Positions 6,953 to 14,981 of a stretch of DNA of 44,472 bases are shown piece after piece. Made by a program: the position numbers and the translations under genes. The stretch is from an uncultured Parabacteroides sp. (lineage in GTDB: Bacteria > Bacteroidota > Bacteroidia > Bacteroidales > Tannerellaceae), in contig CASFJQ010000020.1 in assembly GCA_949295065.1 (NCBI GenBank), forward strand, positions 1 to 44,472, written 5' to 3'. Below the pieces are notes generated by a model. That model saw only the letters and a program-made list of their open reading frames with translations. It ran no database searches and was not told the origin of the DNA. Position 1 is the stretch's first letter. The number at the start of each line of letters is the position of its first letter.

Positions 6953-9289
6953 ATGAACAAGAAAAATTGGATACTGAAAATATTCTCACTTGGAGTAGGC
7001 CTTGCAATAGGATGCATTCTTATTGCCAAAGTTTGCTTCGAGTCCACATACGATAACTTCTATAAGGATATAGAACGGATTTATCTGATAAAGACGGGAT
7101 ATTCCAATCAGGGAGAAGAACGTGATTACAATCAAGTTAGCGGAGCTATTGCCCCAGGCTTCAAGCAATACGTTCCTGGTGTGGAATATGCAACCCGCAC
7201 CACATTCATGTTTGCAAGCGACAAATTCTATACTGCGGACAAGAATCCTGTTTCCGGAGTTCTGGTTGTTGCCGATACTTCATTCTTCCATGTGTTCAAC
7301 CGTGAGATATTGGCTGGCGATGCTGTAAAAGTTTTGTCTCAACCAATGATGCTGATGGTTAGCCGTTCTTTTGCCGAAAAGCTTGGTGGTGTTGAGAAGG
7401 CTGTCGGACAGGTTATATACAATGAAGACAATTCCGGGATGAAATTGACAGTAGGTGGAGTTTTTGAGGATTTCCCCGAAAACGGTAGTTTGTATTATGA
7501 TATCCTCTTGTCTATGGCTTCATTTAGCAAATGGAGCCGTGAGAACTGGTTGGGAAATGATCGCTATCAAGGATATGTAAAATTGGAAGAAGGAGTTGAT
7601 CCTTCCTCTCTATCTGATGCTATCCGTATGATGCAGGAGGAGAACCAGCCCCTTGAAGAAATGGAAAAGAATGGGGAAAAGATATGGTATTTCCTGTCGC
7701 CCTTTAACAAACTTCACACCTCAGAGCCGCAGGTGCAAAACCTGATAATCATTCTTTTAATAGTATCATTGGTGTTGCTGCTTATATCGCTGATGAATTA
7801 TATACTTATTACCATATCCGAGATGGTGAAGCGTTCCAAGGAAATGGGTATCCACAGGTGTTATGGCGCAGGAACATGGAATATATATATGATATTGTTC
7901 AGGGAAACATCTGTAGTGATGGTTATATCTCTTATTTTGGCTTCAGCATTGATATTCGCTGCAAGGCCGGTTATCAAGGATTTGCTTGGAGCTGAACTTA
8001 CATCGCTCTTTATTCCTGAGACCATTTATGTTCTAGTTGCGGTAATAGTAGTTTTACTTATTGTTTCTACTGTTATTCCCGGCTATTTGTACGCAAAAGT
8101 TCCAGTCAGTGTAGCTTTCCGCAGTTATAGTGAGAACAAGAGGCATTGGAAACTTGCATTGTTGTGGGTTCAGTTTGTGATAAACATATTCCTTGTGTGT
8201 TTTATGTTCGTCATAATTGCGCAGTATGACAAGGCTCTTAACGACAAAACAGGTTATGAATATGAGAATGTATTGTACTACAATGTCCGAGGTGTGGAAA
8301 AACAACAGGTGGAAAGAAGTATTGCTGCTCTTCATTCTATACCAGATGTTGTTGGTGTTGAGAGATGTTATGATTTGCCTTTTAACTACTGTTCCGGAAA
8401 CAATATTTCTTTGCCTGGTGACGATCGTAGCTTGTTCAACATTGCTGACCAGTATTTTGGAACAAAAGGTTTCTTCGAGTTTTTCAATATACCAATATTG
8501 GAAGGACGTGTTCCTGAAACAGAACAGGAAGTTGCCGTAAGCCGTAAGTTTGTGGAAAGAATGCAAGAGTTTGTTGATTGGAAGGACGGAGCTTTAGGTA
8601 AAAGCATTTATGTCTCTGAACATTCCGATTCAACCGCTTTTGGGCAAGGTATACTCACTATCACTTGTATTTATGAGGACTACCGCATTGGTTTGCTTAC
8701 ACGAAACGACGAGCGTCCAAGTATCAGATTTACTGGAGACTCAGAAAATTCATATATGCCTTTCATACTGATAAAGGTAAAGAAAGTTTCTCCCGAAATT
8801 ATCAGCCGCATAGAGAAGGAAGTGCAGAAAGAAATCCCCGAAAAGGATATAGAGATACATTCCTATAAACAAGTTATGCAAAGCATGTATGACGACAATC
8901 GTAAGATGAAAGACACAATCCTTGCAGGTTGCATATTCTCCCTTTTGATAGCCTTCTTTGGTCTGGTCGGTTATGTGCGTGACGAATCGCAGCGTCGCAG
9001 CAAGGAAATAGCCATCAGAAAGATAAGCGGAGCCACTTCGTCCGAGATTTTGTTAATCTTCGTAGGTGAAATGTCCAAATGGATATTGATTGCTGCCATT
9101 GTAGGAAACCTTTCGGCTTATTATGTATCCGGATTATGGCTCGAACAGTTCTCCGAAAAGATAAGTGTTTCAGTATTGTATTTCCTTGCTGCCGACATTA
9201 TCGTGGCTATCATAATCCTTGCGACAGTTGTCGTTTCAAGTCTGCAGATTATGAATGCTAATCCTGTGGAGTCGTTGAAGAGTGAGTGA
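6953..9289 (+). CDS. FtsX/MacB-type ABC transporter permease (first copy)
   Basis: I take the ATG at 6953 (MNKKNWILKIFSLGVG), because an earlier in-frame start would overlap the ATPase gene. The 778-residue protein has an N-terminal membrane helix (about 8-28) and a large periplasmic MacB-like core domain (about 30-255). Three helices follow, beginning at VQNLIIILLIVSLVLLLISL and including the typical FtsX motif SKEMGIHRCYGAGTW. A second periplasmic domain and a final helix set with SKEIAIRKISGATSSEIL complete the protein. This duplicated layout is the common Bacteroidetes form. It probably pairs with the 9351 permease as a heterodimer, with a substrate that cannot be read from the sequence. 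Confidence 0.93.
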   Translation: MNKKNWILKIFSLGVGLAIGCILIAKVCFESTYDNFYKDIERIYLIKTGYSNQGEERDYNQVSGAIAPGFKQYVPGVEYATRTTFMFASDKFYTADKNPVSGVLVVADTSFFHVFNREILAGDAVKVLSQPMMLMVSRSFAEKLGGVEKAVGQVIYNEDNSGMKLTVGGVFEDFPENGSLYYDILLSMASFSKWSRENWLGNDRYQGYVKLEEGVDPSSLSDAIRMMQEENQPLEEMEKNGEKIWYFLSPFNKLHTSEPQVQNLIIILLIVSLVLLLISLMNYILITISEMVKRSKEMGIHRCYGAGTWNIYMILFRETSVVMVISLILASALIFAARPVIKDLLGAELTSLFIPETIYVLVAVIVVLLIVSTVIPGYLYAKVPVSVAFRSYSENKRHWKLALLWVQFVINIFLVCFMFVIIAQYDKALNDKTGYEYENVLYYNVRGVEKQQVERSIAALHSIPDVVGVERCYDLPFNYCSGNNISLPGDDRSLFNIADQYFGTKGFFEFFNIPILEGRVPETEQEVAVSRKFVERMQEFVDWKDGALGKSIYVSEHSDSTAFGQGILTITCIYEDYRIGLLTRNDERPSIRFTGDSENSYMPFILIKVKKVSPEIISRIEKEVQKEIPEKDIEIHSYKQVMQSMYDDNRKMKDTILAGCIFSLLIAFFGLVGYVRDESQRRSKEIAIRKISGATSSEILLIFVGEMSKWILIAAIVGNLSAYYVSGLWLEQFSEKISVSVLYFLAADIIVAIIILATVVVSSLQIMNANPVESLKSE

Positions 9290-9350
9290 GAATGTAATGC
9301 AGTCGGTTTCCGGTTTTGTAATTTAGTATCAACATTTACCCGTAAATATT

Positions 9351-11693
9351 ATGGAAACATTCAACAACATAAAAACATTATTACGCAAATATCCTGTGCC
9401 TGTCACATTGAATATGTTCGGGCTGGTGATGGCATTCACAGCCTTCATAATAATTATGGCACATGTGCAATATGAGCGGAACTTCGACAAGTTCCATCCC
9501 GGAGCCGACTGTATTTTCAAGGTTGAAATGCCTGAGAATCCTTATTTCCGCTCCGTACTTCCTCCGGGATTTGCCGATGCGGTGATAAATTCGTCATCCC
9601 ATGTTGAGGCTGGCACGCTGGCCTGTCCTTTCGTCGGTGAAACATATCTTACGGTGACAGGCTCCGGCGGCGAGCTTGAAGGTTTCAAGCAAGAGGTAAA
9701 CCTCGTAAGCCCCGGTTTCTTTGATGTGTTTGGTGTTGAGGTGACGGAAGGAAGTCGTGACGCGCTTGCCAAACCGGACAATGTGGCTATTCCGGAAAGC
9801 CTTGCCGAAAAGATGTTTGGTAATGATTCTCCTATTGGCAAACTTGTGCATCTGAAGTCAAAATCCGATTACTTCCTGCCGCTTGCCGATATGTATGTCG
9901 GAGCTGTATATAAGGATTTTCCCGGAAACACGCAGCTCAACAACGACATTCTTGTTCCCGTTCCGCAATCGTTGATGCAAGGTTTCGGAAACTCCAATTT
10001 CGTATGTTACCTGAGGCTGGATAATCCCGATAACGCATTGCTTGTGGCGGACGAGTTTAATCGTAATTTCGATTTCTCACGCTACACATATCTTAACCCC
10101 GTTTCTCTTGTTCCGTTGCAGGACGTATATTTCATGGACGGCGAGGCGGATGCGTATGTGTTCAAGACGGGAAGCAGGCTGCAGAGCAATATGATGATTG
10201 TAATTGCGGTGTTGATTGTATTCATAGGCTTGTTCAATTTCATCAATTTCTATATTTCACTGATGCCATTGCGCCTTCGTGGAATCAACACCCGTAAAAT
10301 ACTTGGTGCCGAAGTGTGGACGCTGCGCCTCGAACAAGCCCTTGAGACTGCTTGCCTTGTTGGTTTTGCAAGTGTGTTAGCTGTTGGTCTTAGTATTCCA
10401 GTTTCCTCATGGTTTGCCGAATCAGATATCATACAGGAGCCGGTCAACATGTCGGCATACGGCGGTCTGTGCGCGGCAAGCGTGTGCGGCGCCTTCCTGC
10501 TGGGAATGCTTGCCGGAATATATCCTGGCTATTTTGTCACATCTTTCCCGATGTCTTTGTTGCTTAAAGGAAATTACGGATTGACACCTTCGGGCAAGAA
10601 AATCAAGAACGTGCTGCTTACGCTGCAATACACCATATCATCGGCATTGATGATATTCATCGTCTTTATATTCCTGCAGAATCATTTGATGATGCGTGCG
10701 AACACAAACTTCGACCAGGACCAGCTTGCCGTGATAAATCTCACAAGGGAAATGGCTGTGGAGCGTGGCTCGTGGCTTCGTGAGGCTTTGCGCCAATATC
10801 CCGAAGTTGAAGATGTCGCTTTCGCCAGTGGTTATATCGGCGGGCAGGATTCATACACTACCGGAGCTATGGAATGGCGTGGGGAAGAAGCAAAGACTTT
10901 CTTTATCAACTGTTCACCCAATTTCTTCAAAGTGATGGGTATTGATATTATTGACGGTCGCGACTTTACCGGCGACACGGACAACGGTGCCATAATCAAT
11001 TCCTATCTTCGCGATAACTATGGTGTGGAAGTCGGGACAGTTATCAGTGGTGAGACAGACGTGGTGGGCGTTTGTGAGGAGATAGCTTTCACTTCGGTCC
11101 GTGAAGAAAAGGTTCCTGTCGTCTTTTCCGTCTGGCCTGTCGAATCCGGACGTATGTCATTCGTATATGTCCGCTTGAAGAAAGGATTCGATGCAGTTAC
11201 TGCAGTGTCGCATATCCGCAAGGAAGTGGCAGCAATGGATGCAGCTTATCCTGTGGATGTCAAGTTCTACGACCAATTGCTCGATGCGCTTTATAAAAAG
11301 GAAATACGTTTTGGTAAAACAATATTGTGTTTCTCTGTGCTTGCAGTCGCACTGTCGTTGATCGGTGTTTTTGCAATGGTGATTTTCGACATTTATTATA
11401 AAAGGAAAGAGATAGCATTGCGGAAAGTTTTCGGAGCCGGATTCGCGGATATAATAGGTTGGGGAATAAAACCATATTTTGTTTTTGTCAGTGTCGCTTT
11501 CATAGTTGCCGCCCCGATTTCGTGGATGATTACTTCTGACTGGTTGGAGAACTTTGTAAACCGTGTTCCGCTAATTCCGCTTGTGTTTGTCCTCATATTT
11601 ATTGCCATGCAAGCTGTCACTTCGTTGCTTATTTATGTTATTTACGCGACTGTGGCTAAGGAAGCTCCTTCTGACAGTTTGTCTGCTGAGTGA
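9351..11693 (+). CDS. FtsX/MacB-type ABC transporter permease (second copy)
   Basis: The 780-residue protein begins METFNNIKTLLRKYPVPVTL and has a first helix with LNMFGLVMAFTAFIIIMAHV. It shows the same plan as the preceding permease: a periplasmic domain with GNDSPIGKLVHLKSKS, a helix group around SNMMIVIAVLIVFIGLFNF, a second periplasmic domain, and final helices near RKEIALRKVFGAGFADIIG. It is diverged from the first copy and so is an old duplication. The 61-bp gap to the first permease contains no terminator. It closes the structural part of the efflux operon, and the two-component genes follow after 542 bp. Confidence 0.93.
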   Translation: METFNNIKTLLRKYPVPVTLNMFGLVMAFTAFIIIMAHVQYERNFDKFHPGADCIFKVEMPENPYFRSVLPPGFADAVINSSSHVEAGTLACPFVGETYLTVTGSGGELEGFKQEVNLVSPGFFDVFGVEVTEGSRDALAKPDNVAIPESLAEKMFGNDSPIGKLVHLKSKSDYFLPLADMYVGAVYKDFPGNTQLNNDILVPVPQSLMQGFGNSNFVCYLRLDNPDNALLVADEFNRNFDFSRYTYLNPVSLVPLQDVYFMDGEADAYVFKTGSRLQSNMMIVIAVLIVFIGLFNFINFYISLMPLRLRGINTRKILGAEVWTLRLEQALETACLVGFASVLAVGLSIPVSSWFAESDIIQEPVNMSAYGGLCAASVCGAFLLGMLAGIYPGYFVTSFPMSLLLKGNYGLTPSGKKIKNVLLTLQYTISSALMIFIVFIFLQNHLMMRANTNFDQDQLAVINLTREMAVERGSWLREALRQYPEVEDVAFASGYIGGQDSYTTGAMEWRGEEAKTFFINCSPNFFKVMGIDIIDGRDFTGDTDNGAIINSYLRDNYGVEVGTVISGETDVVGVCEEIAFTSVREEKVPVVFSVWPVESGRMSFVYVRLKKGFDAVTAVSHIRKEVAAMDAAYPVDVKFYDQLLDALYKKEIRFGKTILCFSVLAVALSLIGVFAMVIFDIYYKRKEIALRKVFGAGFADIIGWGIKPYFVFVSVAFIVAAPISWMITSDWLENFVNRVPLIPLVFVLIFIAMQAVTSLLIYVIYATVAKEAPSDSLSAE

Positions 11694-11726
11694 TTTTAAA
11701 TACAAACATACTTATAATCATCATTT

Positions 11727-11880
11727 AAGTTTCGCAAGTTGCTCAACTTAAAAGTAAACAAGGCTTCAGATACGAGTCGACAAGGTCAGAACACCTGTAA
11801 TTTAATGAATTATTATCCAAAAACCTTGTTAACTTGTCTTCTTGTCAACTTGTTGTCTGTAAGTTTATCTTGCGAAACTT
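11727..11880. repeat. Miniature inverted-repeat element with AAGTTTCGCAAG ends
   Basis: AAGTTTCGCAAG at 11727-11738 and CTTGCGAAACTT at 11869-11880 are perfect 12-bp inverted ends of a 154-bp element. Inside are words of the form caaggcttcagatacgag on the left and ccttgttaacttgtc with cttgtcaacttg on the right, which pair imperfectly. There is no coding capacity. A second right-type end, aagttgag then cttgcgaaactt, lies at 12143-12162. The element closely resembles the one at 43482-43675. Confidence 0.8.
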
Positions 11881-11931
11881 GAGTAATCATCACATAAATA
11901 AATGAGAAATATGCTAAAGACATATTAGAAC

Positions 11932-12041
11932 CATCTAATCCAAAATATCGGCTCACCTAGGTGATTCAATCAGCTCACCTAGGTGGATTGATTGGCTCAC
12001 CTAGGTGAATTGATTAACCCACCTAGGTGGTTCGATAAAAA
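11932..12041. repeat. Array of 22-bp-spaced CACCTAGGTG palindromes
   Basis: The perfect 10-bp palindrome CACCTAGGTG occurs at 11954, 11976, 11998 and 12020, an exact 22-bp period. A decayed copy (catctaatcc) lies one period earlier at 11932. The 12-bp spacers are partly alike (gattgattggct type). The array is in the 542-bp gap between the permease and the response regulator, about 200 bp before the latter's start. The rest of that gap (12042-12235) is AT-rich, and I found no confident promoter in it. Confidence 0.95.
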
Positions 12042-12235
12042 CATTTAGATAAAAGGATAAAAAGATTAAATTGATAAAGGGTAATGATTGTTATCTAAAA
12101 ATCTTTATTTTTGAAATAAATTCTTGTCAACACCTTATATAAAAGTTGAGCTTGCGAAACTTAAATAATGTGAGTTCGACGAATTATAAATGACAGATAA
12201 TTCTGTTAAATAGAAAGGGAAAAGATAAACATATA

Positions 12236-13585
12236 ATGATGAACAAAGGAAAGATACTGGTAGTTGATGATAATACAGGAATTCGTTCGGCACTGTCGGT
12301 TTTGCTGCCCAAGCATTTCGACAAGGTGGAGCTGTTGTCGTCGCCAAAAGATATTCATGCGATGATGCGCGGATTTTCTCCCGATGTTATTTTGCTGGAT
12401 ATGAATTTTGATACTGACACCAACACGGGGAATGAAGGGCTGTTTTGGCTTTCGGAAATAAAGAAAGTGAATCCGGCTGTGGAAGTTGTGCTTTTTACAG
12501 CATATGCCGATATAGCACTTGCCGTAGAGGGAATGAAGCGCGGAGCCTTCGATTTCGTTGTGAAACCGTGGGACAATGAAAAACTCGTATCAATCCTTGC
12601 TTCAGCGTGTGGTAATAAATCAACCTCTAAAAAAGGAAAGGTTGCGGATGGAGAAGCAACTCAGGCTGTAACCATGCACTGGGGAAATAGCGAAAAGATG
12701 CTTTCCATACACCGGACTGTTGGCAAAATAGCGCCTACTGATGCCAGTATATTAATTACGGGCGAGAACGGAACCGGAAAGGATGTACTTGCCGCAGAAA
12801 TTCACCGCCTTTCGGACCGTGCGGCAAAACCGATGGTTTGCGTTGACGCCGGTGCTATCACCGAAACATTGTTCGAAAGCGAGCTTTTCGGACATGTGAA
12901 AGGAGCATTCACTGATGCTCATGCGGACCGAGTGGGAAAAATAGAGCAGGCTGCCGGAAGCACTCTTTTCCTGGATGAGATAGGAAATATTCCTCTGTCG
13001 TTGCAGGCAAAACTGTTGCGTGTGCTTCAGAACAGGACTGTCAGCAAGGTTGGCAGCTCGCGCTCGGTTCCTGTGGACATTCGACTGATTTGTGCCACTA
13101 ACCGTAATCTGGAAGAAATGGTGCGTAATGGAGAGTTCCGCGAAGACCTTTTCTATCGTATCAACACGATACATATTCCGATGCCTCCGCTTCGTGAGCG
13201 GACGGACGAGATAATACCTCTTGCCGGAATATTCATGAAACGCTATGCCGACAAATATCGCCGCAATTTGCACAGTATATCTCCCGAAGCCGAACAGATG
13301 CTGTTGCATCACACTTGGAACGGAAATATACGTGAGCTTCAGAATGTGATTGAGAAAGCTGTTATTATGTCCGAAACTTCTGAACTGTTGCCGAAAGACC
13401 TTGGCATTTCATCACAATCTGCCGTTTCGTTACAAAATCCCGAAAACGAAACACTTGAAATGGTTGAGGAAAGAACAATACGCCAGGCAATGGAACGTTG
13501 CAACGGAAACCTTACGCATGTGGCTAAACTTCTGAACATAAGCCGCCCGACGCTTTATACCAAACTTAAGAAATATAATATATGA
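12236..13585 (+). CDS. Sigma-54-dependent NtrC-family response regulator
   Basis: The 449-residue protein has a receiver domain (about 6-122: Asp11/Asp12, phospho-acceptor Asp55 in VILLDMNF, Lys110 in VVKPWD). It also has an AAA+ domain with Walker A GENGTGKD at 176-183, the sigma-54 contact loop GAFTDA at 223-228 (consensus GAFTGA, one change), and Walker B LFLDEI at 244-249. A Fis-type helix-turn-helix lies at the end (NGNLTHVAKLLNISRPTLYT). Such proteins bind enhancers as dimers and remodel RNA polymerase-sigma-54. ATG codons at 12236 and 12239 are both possible starts. Its stop overlaps the kinase start. The sigma-54 promoter at 3252 makes the efflux operon its natural target. Confidence 0.95.
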   Translation: MMNKGKILVVDDNTGIRSALSVLLPKHFDKVELLSSPKDIHAMMRGFSPDVILLDMNFDTDTNTGNEGLFWLSEIKKVNPAVEVVLFTAYADIALAVEGMKRGAFDFVVKPWDNEKLVSILASACGNKSTSKKGKVADGEATQAVTMHWGNSEKMLSIHRTVGKIAPTDASILITGENGTGKDVLAAEIHRLSDRAAKPMVCVDAGAITETLFESELFGHVKGAFTDAHADRVGKIEQAAGSTLFLDEIGNIPLSLQAKLLRVLQNRTVSKVGSSRSVPVDIRLICATNRNLEEMVRNGEFREDLFYRINTIHIPMPPLRERTDEIIPLAGIFMKRYADKYRRNLHSISPEAEQMLLHHTWNGNIRELQNVIEKAVIMSETSELLPKDLGISSQSAVSLQNPENETLEMVEERTIRQAMERCNGNLTHVAKLLNISRPTLYTKLKKYNI

Positions 13586-14832
13586 TTTCCACCGGATATG
13601 TTATATTGATTGTTGCGGCAGCAGTTGTCCTGTCTGTTGTCTTTTCCGGAGTATATTATCATAACAAGATACTTGGGAAAATAACATATATGCTTGATGC
13701 TCTGGAGGACAAGGAACTTAATTTTCGTTTCGACGAGAGTCATCTTCACAACCGCCGCCTGCATAAAACTCTTAACAGAATACGCGTCATTTTCGAAAAA
13801 GAAAAAGAGGAGATTGCCGAGCATGAGAAATATTATGCGCGTATGCTCGACCAGGTGACAACAGGAATAGTTGTGGTTGACCGTGAAGCGAAACGCGAAG
13901 GCAGAGTGATATATTGCAATGCTTCTGCGCTTGCGATGCTTGGCGTTGCTACATTCAGCCAGACAAGGCAATTGGGAAATATCAGTCCGGAGCTGGAGAA
14001 TTGTTTCCGTTTGTCAGGTCCGGCGCTTAATGATATGCGCGTTTCCATATATAATGAAAAAGGGAAGACAACTCTTTCCGTAACAAACACTGAAACTTCG
14101 TTACAGGGAAAGAGTGTGAGTATTTTTGCCCTTAATGATATAACCAATGAAATGGCACATAACGAGGAACTATCTTGGAACAGGCTTATACGTGTCCTTA
14201 CCCACGAGATAATGAATACCATCACGCCTATATCTTCGCTTAGCCACACATTGTCCGTTGAGCTTGAGAAAACATCGCCTGATTCTCCGGTGAACCGGAA
14301 AGAGTTGAAGCTCGGGCTAGACACTATCTCTGATTCGTCCAAAGGTTTGATAAAATTTGTTGATACTTACCGTTCGCTCACCCGCATATCCGCTCCGCAG
14401 AAGAAGGCTTTTTTCCTGAGAGATTTGGTTGAAAGGGTAAGGAAACTTTCGCATGAGCAGCTTTTGTCATCAAATGCGGATTTCGCTTATAAGGAAATGT
14501 CGGACGATATTTTGCTTTATGCTGATGAAGACCAAATATCACAGGTGTTCATAAATCTTGTGCGTAATGCATTGCAGGCAGGAGCAACTTCAATTGTTAT
14601 TCAGTCTGAAATAGACTTTGCCGGTTCAACAGTAGTTACGGTTTCAAACAACGGCAAACCAATAGGAAAAGACAAGCATGATGAGATTTTTGTTCCGTTT
14701 TATACAACCAAGCAGGACGGAACTGGAATTGGTCTGAGCATTTCCCGCCAGATTATGCGTATGCACAATGGTTCTATTTCATTGCAGGAAAGTAATGAGG
14801 AAAGAACTTCGTTTTTGCTTTGTTTCAGGTGA
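13582..14832 (+). CDS. Sensor histidine kinase partner of the sigma-54 regulator
   Basis: The 416-residue protein overlaps the regulator gene by 4 bp (ATGA), so the two are translationally coupled. It has a single N-terminal membrane helix (about 5-25) and a PAS-like region (about 85-195, QVTTGIVVVDREAK). The phospho-accepting His208 lies in RLIRVLTHEIMNTITP. An HATPase domain follows, with the N box DQISQVFINLVRNALQ (Asn329) and the G box GTGIGLSIS at 380-388. No sizeable periplasmic domain is present, so the signal is probably sensed in the membrane or the cytoplasm through the PAS-like region. Confidence 0.93.
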   Translation: MISTGYVILIVAAAVVLSVVFSGVYYHNKILGKITYMLDALEDKELNFRFDESHLHNRRLHKTLNRIRVIFEKEKEEIAEHEKYYARMLDQVTTGIVVVDREAKREGRVIYCNASALAMLGVATFSQTRQLGNISPELENCFRLSGPALNDMRVSIYNEKGKTTLSVTNTETSLQGKSVSIFALNDITNEMAHNEELSWNRLIRVLTHEIMNTITPISSLSHTLSVELEKTSPDSPVNRKELKLGLDTISDSSKGLIKFVDTYRSLTRISAPQKKAFFLRDLVERVRKLSHEQLLSSNADFAYKEMSDDILLYADEDQISQVFINLVRNALQAGATSIVIQSEIDFAGSTVVTVSNNGKPIGKDKHDEIFVPFYTTKQDGTGIGLSISRQIMRMHNGSISLQESNEERTSFLLCFR

Positions 14833-14873
14833 GGAGAGAAGGAAAAAGAGCTGTGTCAAAACGAAAAGAATGA

Positions 14874-14947
14874 AAACACAAAGTCACAGAGGAAATATAT
14901 TGAGTATAAATAAAATATAAACTCTGTTTCTCTGTGGCTCTGTGTTT
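14874..14947. terminator. ACACAGAG-type hairpin between convergent genes
   Basis: The arms are at 14874-14895 (AAACACAAAGTCACAGAGG...) and 14927-14947 (TTTCTCTGTGGCTCTGTG...). They pair over about 20 bp with few mismatches around an AT-rich loop. It sits between the kinase gene (+) and the GH127 gene (-), where a two-way terminator is expected. It belongs to the same word family as 22952, 31852 and 38702. Confidence 0.6.
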
Positions 14948-14981
14948 AAACTTATTTTGGTACAGCTTCTCTATGAGGAAA

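Noticed and set aside
11932-12041. CRISPR array or origin iterons
   Set aside because: The 22-bp period with 10-bp palindromes and 12-bp partly conserved spacers does not fit CRISPR. No replication initiator or DnaA-box cluster is nearby.
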